This document shows, piece by piece, positions 20,901 to 30,215 of a stretch of DNA of 64,000 nt. Below the pieces are notes generated by a model. That model worked only from the letters and a program-made list of their open reading frames with translations. It had not been told where the DNA came from and did no database searches. The position numbers and the translations under genes were made by a program. The DNA lies in assembly GCA_948567375.1 (NCBI GenBank), contig OX419760.1, forward strand, positions 17,794,001-17,858,000, given 5' to 3'. Within the stretch, counting starts at the first letter, position 1. Each line of letters begins with the position of its first letter. This DNA is from Lunularia cruciata. Taxonomy: Eukaryota > Streptophyta > Marchantiopsida > Lunulariales > Lunulariaceae.

Positions 20901-21591
20901 TGTAACACTCATTTGTGCATGTGTATGGTATTGTGATATTTAGCTTGGTATTACAAGTACTTAAGAGATATTATTTATATAGAGATAAAGGATGGTTCTA
21001 TATTAGTCATGGTTAGCTAAAGTTAGTCATATCTAAGATAGAGGGGACCTTGCTTTAGAGGAAGTAGAAAAGATGAGCACCACTATTTTGGATTTTAGTG
21101 TGTTGACTTGGTATTATTCCTAGGTGTTTGGCTTTGAGGAAAGAGTTGAGAACTCTTGGGCCCGCAAGCCTTTTTGTTTTGGATTCTTCTTTAGTCTAAG
21201 GATAGCCCATGTGAAGGAATCCTTGACTTAGTGGTTGGGTCAAGATAAGACCACATGCTTAGGGGAATATGCCCATGTGAATGGATATTCCTTTCTACTT
21301 TTGACTTTACTTGACTTTTAGTCTAGTAACTTGAGTTACTACGGTAATTAGTAACTTTGGTATGTAACTATTTCACAAGTATATAAACAAGGGGTGAGGA
21401 GGTACTCATCATCCTTTCATTTGCAACTATCTCTCTCTCATTGAGTTCTCTAGTGAGCAATGTCTTGAGTCTTGGAGTGTTTGCCTTGGAGGAGTATGAT
21501 GGAGTTAGGGTTCCTTGCCTTCTTAGTCCATGGTGCGCTAGCATAATGGCCATAAGAGGTTCATCTTGAGTGAAAGACAAACCGGCTCACA
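20901..21591 (+). repeat. 3' LTR of element A
   Basis: 691 bp, TG...CA (tgtaacactc ... ccggctcaca), with TATA at 21380-21387. It is the only intact full-length LTR of A in the window and the reference for the other A copies. Confidence 0.95.
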
Positions 21592-21757
21592 GAACATCCT
21601 TTGCAAAACGAGCTCTCTTCTTCTCTTGTGCCAAAAGCTCCAAATTAAGACCCTTGGAGTTTGAGCACTCTCCCTTCTCATACTTGCTCTCAACCACATC
21701 TATGGATGCTATCCCCTTACCTTTGTTGGGATTAGGAGCCACTTGAGTTTCACTACT

Positions 21758-22690
21758 TCACTCTTCTCCTCTATTGGCTCCCTCATAACCCCTTCCTCCA
21801 TGGTAAGTGGAATTTAGGCAATTCCTTTGGATATGGCCTCTTCCTCCACAACCAAAACAATTTCTATCATTGAAATTGTTGGCTGGTTGGCCTCCTTTAT
21901 ATGGATAGTTTCCATAACTCCTAGGCCCTCTCCCTACATTCTGATCCACCTCTCTCTTCTCCCATAGTTGCACCACATTGATCTTGAGATCCGCAAGTTG
22001 TTCTGTGATGGTTTGGAGTGGATCTTTTGGTGGAAGTGCAAGAACTGGAACTACTACTTGTGGTGCAACTCTTGTCACCAAAGTATCATAAGTTCTACTG
22101 TACTTGTAGCCTTGAGGAGGATGCACAATCTCCTTCACCACCAAATCACTCTCATCCCCTTCCAAACTCTCCTCCATACGAATTGCAATCTTGATAACTT
22201 CAACCTTGGAAGAAGGTTTTTCATATCTCACCTTGCTTCTAATTTGTGGTCTCAACCCTCCCACAAAATTCTTGGTGAGCATGGCTCCTATGCCAATCAT
22301 TGTAGTGTCCACATCATCTCCACCCTTCCTCAACACTATGCGAAATCTGGACTCTAACTTTTCCACATAGACTCTCACTTTCTCTCTATCTCCTTGTTTG
22401 AGAAAGGTAACCTCACTCATCAATCTCTCATAACTCCCATCAGGAAGAAAATTCTCAATGAGTGCTGAAGTCAAAGTCTCCCAAGACTCTTCTTCCCCAT
22501 CTCTCCTATCTCTCTTTTGGTATTCTGACTCATACCATGTAAATGCTATATCCTCAAAGAAATCTGGTAATAATGAGGCCCACTCATTCTTCCTCCTCTC
22601 ATTGTTTCCTATGCAAGCTCTCTTGAAGTCTCTCACAAAGGCCTCCACATCTTCTCCATCCTTGCCAAAGAAAACCGGAAGTTTCCCATC
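21758..22690 (-). pseudogene. gag: Gag of element A2
   Basis: 296 open codons from EAFVRDFKRACIGNN, homologous to A gag at 4199-5150. The true start (MG...) near 22690 is separated by a 1-nt deletion. The zinc knuckle CFGCGGRGHIQRNC is intact. The frame ends at a shift after GANRGEE. Confidence 0.88.
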
Positions 22691-22922
22691 TTAACCCCTC
22701 ACTATCTTTCTTTTCTCTCAATTTTTTTTCTCTTTTCTTTTCTCTCACTCTATTACTAATAGAGTATATACATGACTAATACCATCTGAGAATAATCCAC
22801 TCTAGGGAACACAAAAGGTTCAGGTTGCTCCAAGATTTCTATAGCAACATCAAATCCTAGAGTGCATATTAATCTAACTCTCATGGATAGTTTATCCATA
22901 AGTTGAAAGATTATCTCCATCA

Positions 22923-23396
22923 CTAATCTTGAGAACTAGCTGATGAAGGTGGTAGTATTTCTGTAGTTGTACTAAGACTCTCTCCAAGATCCTTCACCAA
23001 AGTCTCCAAAAGTGCTTTTACTCCACTACACTCATGTCCTTTTGGAAGTCTTTCCACTCCACAAACCTCACACAACTCCTTGGTCTTAGATCTTCTCCCT
23101 CCCAATCTTGGTGAAGAAGGTCCAACATGCAAACCCAAGTCAAGTAAGTCTCTCCTTTCCCTCAATCTCTTGCTCTCAAAGGTCAATGGACATGAACTTG
23201 CCTTATGTCTCTTCTCTCTACATAGAAAGCACTTAGACTCACTCTTTCCTCCAAGTGGTGTAGGTTTTTGGATCCTCTCAACACTCTCTTCAAATTCTAT
23301 TGTAAACTCTCTTTTCCTCAAATACACCCATACAATCACCTCAAACCCTTGAGGAACCTTGCATAATCTCAATTTCCACTCTTGATGACCCTCCAT
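22923..23396 (-). CDS. Leader ORF with zinc knuckle, intact copy in A2
   Basis: 157 uninterrupted codons from MEGHQEWKLRLCK to SSASSQD. The zinc knuckle CFLCREKRHKASSC (23190-23231) keeps all four ligands. A second cluster (CX2CX8HXC) lies at residues 109-123. The frameshifted homologue in A is at 3494-3966. It sits between primer site and gag and is separate from both. That an old, truncated element still has this ORF open suggests it was a real gene. Possible roles are an RNA-binding accessory protein or a duplicated nucleocapsid; this is inference. Confidence 0.7.
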   Translation of the reverse strand: MEGHQEWKLRLCKVPQGFEVIVWVYLRKREFTIEFEESVERIQKPTPLGGKSESKCFLCREKRHKASSCPLTFESKRLRERRDLLDLGLHVGPSSPRLGGRRSKTKELCEVCGVERLPKGHECSGVKALLETLVKDLGESLSTTTEILPPSSASSQD

Positions 23397-23643
23397 GTTC
23401 CCAAGATGAATCTAAACACTCAAACATGCTTTTTGTTGATCTCAAACTCCTCATGCATGAGATCTCCACTCTGCAGAATTGACCATTCCTCACAATGTCA
23501 CTAAAATCTCCCAACAAGTATGTCACAGTCCTCTGAAAATTTTCACACTTGATCACAACTCTAGGGCGTCTCTCCCTTCAAAATTTCAGATCTCTTCATT
23601 GAGCCATTTGGCCTAGACACCTTTCTATTCAGCATCCATATTT

Positions 23644-23695
23644 CAGATTTGGTCTGAAAACCACCCCTTTCAGATTTGGTCTGAAAACCACCCCT
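23644..23695. repeat. 27-bp tandem duplication in the A2 leader
   Basis: The unit beginning cagatttggtctgaaaacca occurs twice head to tail (23644-23670 and 23671-23695). It sits at the point where about 380 bp present in A are missing. A has one copy, so the duplication marks the deletion junction. Confidence 0.85.
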
Positions 23696-23883
23696 CATGT
23701 GTACAAGATGTACAAAATCACCTCAAAGACATCATAATGAACTATAGGGTATACAAATGGATCTTGGTTCTCTAACATAAGTTCAGCCCTCTCTTCTCCT
23801 AATGTCCTCACCAAGTGAGCTCTCATAGCCTCCTTCTGCCTAATGTAGAATTGAACGCGAAACATTATCTTGCCTTCTAGAGA

Positions 23884-23902
23884 GGTCCTGGCAACGAAAC
23901 CA
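23884..23902 (-). promoter_or_regulatory. Primer-binding site of A2
   Basis: Minus strand tggtttcgttgccaggacc, four bases inside the LTR end at 23907. It is again closest to the complement of tRNA-Glu, with different mismatches from the A copy. Confidence 0.55.
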
Positions 23903-23906
23903 AAAA

Positions 23907-24614
23907 TGTGAGCTGGCTTGTCTTTCACTCAAGATGAACCTCTTATGGCTATTATGCTAGCGCACCATGGACTAAGAAGGCAAGGAACCCTAACTCCATC
24001 ATACTCCTCCAAGGCTAACACTCCAAGACTCAAGACATTACTCACTAGAGAACTCAATGAGAGAGAGATAGTTGCAAATGAAAGGATGATGAGTACCTCC
24101 TCACCCCTTGTTTATATACTTGTGAAATAGTTACATACCAAAGTTACTCATTACTGTAGCAACTCAAATTACTAGACTAAAAGTCAAGTAAAGTCAAAAA
24201 GTAGAAAGGAATATCCATTCACATGGGCATATTCCCCTAAGCATGTGGTCTTATCTTGACCCAACTACTAAGTCAAGGATTCCTTCACATGGGCTATCCT
24301 TAGACTAAAGAAGAATCCAAAACAAAAAGGCTTGCGGGCCTTTTTATCCTTTGAGGAAAGAGTTCTCAACTCTTTCCTCAAAGCCAAACACCTAGGCATA
24401 ATACCAAGTCAACACACTAAAGTCCAAAATAGTGGTGCTCATCTATTCTACTTCCTCTAAAGCAAGGTCCCCTCTATCTTAGCTATGACTAACTTTAGCT
24501 AACCATGAATAATATAGAACCATCCTTTATCTCTATATAAATAATATCTCTTAAGTACTTGTAATACCAAGCTAAATATCACAATACCACACACATGCAC
24601 AAATGGGTGTTACA
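23907..24614 (-). repeat. 5' LTR of A2
   Basis: 708 bp, matching the A LTR in reverse (tgtgagctgg ... gggtgttaca on the + strand). It carries a 16-bp perfect inverted repeat not found in A (see 24349-24383). C1 sequence follows directly. Confidence 0.93.
24349..24383. repeat. Perfect 16-bp hairpin in the A2 LTR
   Basis: ctttgaggaaagagtt, a 3-nt spacer ctc, and aactctttcctcaaag are exact reverse complements. The A LTR has only the second arm; in place of the first it reads cccaagagtt. Confidence 0.9.
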
Positions 24615-25508
24615 GGTCAACTTTGTCAAGGCCTTGGCAATGGCACTAAATCCTCTAATATAGCGGCGATAGAAGTTCACCAACCTAAGGAATGCTCGCA
24701 CTCTGCTCACATCTGTAGGCCAAGAAATATGTGCAATAGCCTCCACCTTGGTCTGTTGAACACCAAGTCCTCTGGGGTAGATAGTGTGACCCAAATACTC
24801 AACCTGCTCGTGGAAGAACCTACACTTCCCAAGATGTAATTTGAGTCCATGAGATCTAAACCTCTCAAACACCTCCAACAACTGTCTCTCATGCTCTTCC
24901 ATAGTAGTGCTATAAACCAAAATGTCATCAATATAACACCGAGCAAAATCCAATCGAGCTAGGATCCTATCCATGACCCTCTAGAACTCAGCAGGAGTGT
25001 TCTTCAACCCAAATGGTAAGAACCTCCACTGATATAACACATCCTTGCCGTGAGGATCAATAGCCCAAAATGTTGTCTTGGACTTATCCTCCTCCCTGAT
25101 CGGCAACTGATGATATCCCGCTTGAAGATCCAAAGTACTGAAGACCTTTGCATGCCCAATTGCATCAAGAATCTCCTCCGATGTATGCATGGTATACCGA
25201 TCAGCCCTGGTCTATTGGTTGATAGGACGGTAATCTCCACACATCTGCCTATCTATATAGTTGCCATGCATATCCTTCTTGGCTGGCATCACTGTCGCTG
25301 ATGCATACTCTCCATGTGAAATCTCCACCAAACCAGCCTCAAAAAGGTCACTACTCCGGCTCTGAATCAATGTCCTCTCCATCTCACTATATCGATAAGG
25401 ATGTCGGAAAACTGTTGTGTTGCTAGTCAGCTCAATCCGTATACTAGGTCCCTTTAGAGCACCCAAATCCTTCATACTGAAGGCAAAACAACTCATGTGA
25501 CTCCTCAA
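24615..25508 (-). pseudogene. pol: Reverse transcriptase of C1
   Basis: Pieces 25508-25212, 25190-24981 and 24974-24615 share one frame and are split only by stops. N-terminal motifs are RHPYRYSEMER, GLVEISHGEYASATV and CGDYRPIN. The middle has FSTLDLQAGYHQLPIREEDK and QWRFLPFGLKNTPAEF. The catalytic box YIDD is intact at 24924-24935, followed by LKLHLGKCRFFHEQVEYLGH. The tag at 24981-24983 is shared with the C6 copy, while C4 has a glutamine codon there. Confidence 0.9.
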
Positions 25509-25509
25509 G

Positions 25510-25929
25510 AACCTCCAAACCCTCCGTCTTTCCTCTCTAGTAAGCTTGGGTCCAAGATCTGGCTCCCAAGTATCCTCTGTAATTGTAGTAGGAGTGGAAG
25601 ACGTACTGGCTGACTGCTACACAGGGCCCTTGGGAGCAATAGTGTCATGCTCCCGACCACTAGAGGTCCCAACCTCTGTGTGAAAAACTCCCTCCACTCT
25701 GGCTGCAAGCTCCACATGTCCTCTGGCTGCATCTCATGTGGACCAAGGGTGTAATCCAAGTAGCCCACGCTCACCTAGATGGACTCCAAGTAGACCACTC
25801 TCCCTAGTAGTTACTGGATGTGTCCCAAGAATACCATGTCCACTCAATCCATCACCCCTAACATGGGCCTAAATTGTCTCGATAGGCATAGGGCTCACAA
25901 GTGTCCGAGAGGTGATGCTTGTCAAGCGT
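25510..25929 (-). pseudogene. Linker between DNMT and RT in C1
   Basis: Continues the C1 polyprotein with no recognised domain; stops and at least one frame change occur (25774-25505 is open in another frame). C4 keeps the homologous stretch at 55640-55975. Confidence 0.5.
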
Positions 25930-27082
25930 ATCCTACGCTGTTGTGCCAAGCCAAGGCTCACAATCCAAGTCAAATAGTTTACGTCCATAGCTTGACCTAA
26001 CACCTAATGCTTGGATGCCTCTAACACCGCTAGAACAATGGTAATGCCGGTGCAAAAACCCATCACCCACTCTCTCTCATCAGCGTTGGGCTCCACCAAC
26101 TGCTATAACTGTGAGTCCCAAACAAGTCCGAGTCCTCCCTCTTGAAAAGCATGAGAGCCTGGGAAACTCATGAGTGTGGGAAATGCAGCTCTAGGCTGTC
26201 GAACTAGGTTCACCACTGCCAAAGGTGACCTATCAGCCACTACCACTATTTGAGACTGACGCCTAACATCCAAGATATCAACAACAAGAATGTGGTCCAG
26301 TCGCTGAATCTCATCATAAGCACAATGTAAAACCTCTATGGGTAAGAGGTTTGTCCACCAAAGACAAAGATGATGAGCCCGTGATCCCACTCTGGCTGCA
26401 TCTAACAATACCACAGGTCCCATCCAAGAATGGACCTGATGTGTACTCACCACCACTCTAGTGTGAGAATCACCCATCAAAGAAATGTTCTCCAAAAGGT
26501 AAGCTGGAGAATAGACTGATGAACCTAGAGATATTGTAGTATCCATAACATCTCCCAAAACACACCTAAACAAGGATCCTAAAGACCCAATCCTCTACCA
26601 GCACGTGTATGTCCCTGACATGGCCATCCAAAAATCACCAAGTGAATAGGCCCATCTCTCTCTAGGTCATGCGCCCCTAGTAAGGAAATGTCTCCTGGTA
26701 GGGCCTTTTGGTAACCTCTGACTGCTGACATTGGTAATAACTCCGGATACCAATAGGCCAAGTGTGCCACATGATGTAGAGAGACTCGCCTAGCAGTCTC
26801 ATCTCTCTCTACATACAAGTACCTTTGTACTCGTATACCCGCATGTAACACCGTAGCTAGTCCAGTGCTGATCCTACCAAACAACTCCAATAGGCATATC
26901 CCCTCTACTGGATACTGCCAAGCAATGAGTGTGGTATCCAGAGGTGTCAAAGCAATCACCTTTGGAGGCTCATCCTCACACTCATCTCTTGATGGTATGA
27001 AGGCTCCACTCCAAGCCTGCTGCACCAACTGATCTGCATGATGTTGCAATGCCTCCTCTAAACTCCACAATGGAACATCCAA
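25930..27082 (-). pseudogene. C5-cytosine DNA methyltransferase domain in the C1 polyprotein
   Basis: Motifs occur in canonical order. Motif I is LLELFGRISTGL (26858-26887). Motif IV is GWPCQGHTRAG (26597-26629), with the catalytic Cys at 26618-26620. Motif VI is PAYLLENISL (26484-26507). A motif VIII-like stretch, SRAHHLCLWWTNL, is at 26346-26387. Motif IX-X is ADEREWVMGFCTG and LGQAMDVNYLTWIV (about 25970-26090). Spacing fits a C5 methyltransferase catalytic domain of about 380 residues. The order is not the permuted order of plant DRM enzymes, and the AH..WW.NL stretch recalls DNMT3. A stop at 26579, a frameshift near 26520-26570 and stops at 26103 and 26004 inactivate this copy. The enzyme would transfer a methyl group from S-adenosylmethionine to cytosine; target specificity is not visible. 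Confidence 0.88.
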
Positions 27083-27136
27083 GGTGGATGGAACAATATC
27101 ACTCGTGCTCCAAAGCCGAGTGATCTCCTCTGGTAC

Positions 27137-27934
27137 TCAAGTATCCTCTACATGGGCATTCCCTTCCAACAAGTCACCAGGCCAAGTAACTACACGACTG
27201 AAAGCTAAAACTGATGCTGCCATGGTCCTGAATTGTAGTGAGCCAAGACTGCCACTACTGAAGCGTACTAGTAGGCGACATACTCGTCCCTCACCAGATT
27301 GCCAACCAGGTCTATAAGAGGTTGTCTCCTCCCAATAGTCAATGCTAAAACCCATGGGATGTAACATTGCTCCCCTAACTAGCACATCATATGACTCAGC
27401 TATTGTCACAATAGCCTGAGCTCTCACCACCGAGCTATCAGTCAGATGACCAGGCTGAACATGGACAACAAGCTCTCCACGTGTGATGTACTGTGTCGAA
27501 CCACCACCTAAAGATGTCTAGATCTGAAATAGACACCTCTCCACATCGGTCTTCCATAACTCCAGACCGACAACTACAACCTTCCCCAACATAAGGGGTT
27601 GCGCACCAGAGTCTAACAAGACTCTTTGTGGTGTATAGACCTTCCCTGAAGGTCCCACCAAACAAAAAATCCCCCTCTGGTTATCCAATAAGACAACACC
27701 AGGTGTTAACCGCGCTCTCTCAAAGGCCGGTCTAGCTGGCAACTCCTCCAGTCTAGCTGCTAGTGCCTGCCATAAACCACTTGTCGCTGAACGGATCCCA
27801 TGCTCCTCAACCAAGTCAGCTTCACTACCAACCACCTCTGCTCTAGTAGTAGGAACTGCACCATCCCTACTCTCACACAACATGGCAGCCAACCGGAATA
27901 TGGGTTGGGTCAACTCCCAATGTAAACATATCAT
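27137..27934 (-). pseudogene. pol: Aspartic protease of C1 and bridge to the DNMT
   Basis: The active site VLLDSGAQPLML has DSGA at 27602-27613. In the same frame comes a conserved stretch, ESYDVLVRGAMLHPMGFSID followed by YWEETTSYRPGW, then one stop near 27134, then the DNMT ORF at 27082. Sharing one frame shows that protease and DNMT belonged to one polyprotein. Confidence 0.87.
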
Positions 27935-29858
27935 TGGCCGAAAACAAAGGACGCCGCATAATTAGTTGAGCCGCCCCCAACATCATGCTAGACTCAGTCT
28001 CTATAGTAACAGGTGGCTGACTAGCAGGTAGTCCATCATGTGCTCCATCACCACCTACCATAACTACACTGGGACGTCTAGGAACCATGGATGTTATCTG
28101 TAATGCCTCATATAGTATGAAAGACTGGGGAAGTCTAACCTATCTCCCAACCTCTCCTCTCTGTGGGTCTAACCCCACTGATGCTCCTCTAGGCTCTGGA
28201 GCACTTACTGCACTCCTAGTCACTGCTGCAGATGCATCCACCTGTGCTGCTCCGCACATGAAGTCCAAAGCATCTCTATCACCAACATATGAGGTGGAAG
28301 CCTCAGCACCCGAATCAGATCTCCTTTGAGCAATAGCCATACTAGCCAATCTCTGCTCCAACTGCTCAATCCAAGTAGCCATAGCTGTGTCAGAAGTAAG
28401 GGCAAGTACTGCACCCCTACTAGGTGTAGATACTCTACCACCACCTCTACCACCTCGTCCTCCATGAATTGGAGCTCTTCTACTACCAGCCATAGCAGCC
28501 CTACCACTCCGTAACTCCGAGTGTAGGTCAAAACACTAGTCACTAGTGTGACCAAATCTGTGGCAATGCTCACACTGCTTCTGTGCTGGCTGTGATGCAC
28601 CAGAGGTATCAGGTCCGCTGCCCTAAGTACACTCTCTCCTATGGTGAGGTCCACCACAAGTCCAACAAGCAACACCACCACTCACTGGCTGCTGCTTACC
28701 TAAAAATGAGGGTAAGGGTCTAACTCCACTAGGCCCTCCACTCGCTCCATAGGATTTGGGCTGTCCACCCTGTCCTCAAAAACCAACTGGGTGTGGTGCA
28801 CTCTGCTGCACTCTAGAAGAAGTCACAGCCGTGGATGAGGTCTCCCTACCAAATCTAGATGTCACCACTCTCTCCTCCACCATATTGAGCTTGATACGCT
28901 CAGCCAAACCAAAGACTACTGCCAAAGTGGACAAAGTAGCCTGCAACAACGTAGCATCACAAACTCTACGTCACAACTCCTTGTCCAATATCCCATACCA
29001 AAACTGGACTGCTTGGGCCTTAATAACTCCCTAAGTGAAACAGATCAGCCACCTCATGCGGGTGTATGCCTCACGTAGGCTCTCTCCAGCCTTCCGTTGG
29101 AACTCTTGCAAGCTCCTCAGCTTGTCAATCCGCACTCCCTAGTAGTTCTGCCTCAAATATAGGAAGAACTCCACCATGGGGTTAAACCCCGATACCACAC
29201 CACCTCCTACAACGGTACCTCCACTCGTATTAGCACTATCTCCAGCTAGTGCACCTCCACTAGCTCCACTAACACTACTCGAGCTAGAACTCGTAGGTAC
29301 AGCCGATCTACTCCTGGCCACCAAACCTGAAGTGATAGAGACATAGTTCGGAGACCAATACTATCTCCATAACTCGATCTCCTCCAAATGAGCTCTCCTG
29401 AACTCATGGTAGTCATCTATCGGTGGACCCTCCAAATGCTGAAACAACCCCTTCCATGCCATGAAGGGTGTGAACACAGTCGGGTTCCGTATCTGCTGCA
29501 GATCACACCAACTATCAAACTCCTGGATGAAGTCATCCAACTCAATGGTACCCATTGTACTAGAGTAACGCCTAGGGCCTTTGGAGGCCCCATAAATCTT
29601 GTCCATGTCCCACAACAACAGTGCGGACACACCAAGTGCACTCTCAACTAAATTAGCTCTTGTGTCGAACTCCAACTTAGAGTCAATCTCCTCCCTCATT
29701 AGGACCTGAGATACAAGCTGATACCGAGCACCACTCCAAGTAAACCCACTGCGTACTGTAGGGCTAACTCCTCTAGAATCTCCAAAGAACTCTGTCGTGA
29801 CAAAGTAACCACAACAACAAACCCGAGCCACCAACTGCAACCGCAAGTGCCCCACCAA
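27873..29858 (-). pseudogene. gag: Gag of C1 with zinc knuckles
   Basis: One frame holds 29858-29361 (capsid-like: IELDDFIQEFDSWCDLQQI, TVFTPFMAWKGLFQHLEG), 29324-29139, 28493-28140 and 28088-27873, split by stops. A CCHC knuckle, CEHCHRFGHTSD-x-C, lies near 28530-28580, with a stop just before the last cysteine. A second knuckle-like CWTCGGPHHRREC is near 28640. The Gly/Arg-rich RGGRGGGRV follows. C1 has a frame change into the protease near 27900; the C6 copy reads straight through. Confidence 0.82.
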
Positions 29859-30194
29859 GTGCCAACACCACCATGTGCCAACACCAACTAAGGACCACCC
29901 ACTAATGTAACTCTAACCGAGATAACTACACTAGGGGAAAGGGCAACCTGTAACCTGCCATCATTACACGCACTCTCACGGTCTGCTAGTCATCACTTCT
30001 TGCCTCACCAAAGAGAAACAAAGGTAGTTTGACTGGTCATCACTCCAACCTCACCACCGAGAGCACACCAGAGCACCAACACTCAAAAGTCAGGGCACCT
30101 CACACAAACGTGGTGCACAAATAGGAAGCAGAGAATGGAGGGGGTCCAATCACAAGAAATCTAAATGAAAATCCTCCATCTCATAACACAACAA

Positions 30195-30213
30195 GGGACT
30201 GACTCTGCCACCA
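30195..30213 (-). promoter_or_regulatory. Primer-binding site of C1
   Basis: Minus strand tggtggcagagtcagtccc, two bases inside the LTR end. Position and the TGG start are right. The best match I can name is initiator tRNA-Met (tggtatcagagc) with several mismatches, so the primer tRNA is uncertain. C6 has tggtgatagaatc at 52372-52389. Confidence 0.5.
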
Positions 30214-30215
30214 TT

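Larger units (their letters stand above)
1..21591 (+). mobile_element. Element A: Athila/Tat-like Ty3/gypsy retrotransposon, left edge cut by the window
   Basis: The order on the + strand is 5' LTR (from inside it), primer site, leader ORF, gag-protease, RT, RNase H, integrase, polypurine tract and 3' LTR. Base 1 corresponds to base 21191 of the 3' LTR, so about 290 bp of the 5' LTR lie outside. Two B-family insertions interrupt it (247-2474 and 6936-18759). Without them the internal region is about 6.4 kb. The RT signature (MPFGLCNAPATFQRF) and the absence of a chromodomain fit the Athila/Tat side of Ty3/gypsy. That assignment is by eye and not from a tree. The pol reading frame is broken by several stops. 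Confidence 0.9.
21592..24614 (-). mobile_element. Element A2: truncated A-family copy, minus strand
   Basis: It contains the 5' LTR (23907-24614), primer site, leader ORF and gag up to the region matching A's 5310. There it stops at the end of A's 3' LTR. The simplest reading is that A inserted into A2's gag in the opposite orientation. The rest of A2 would then lie left of the window. Relative to A, about 380 bp of the leader (A's 2848-3225) are missing. Confidence 0.85.

Noticed and set aside
25930-27082. DNMT as a host gene interrupted by transposons
   Set aside because: It is in frame with the element's protease and RT and recurs in two other C copies.
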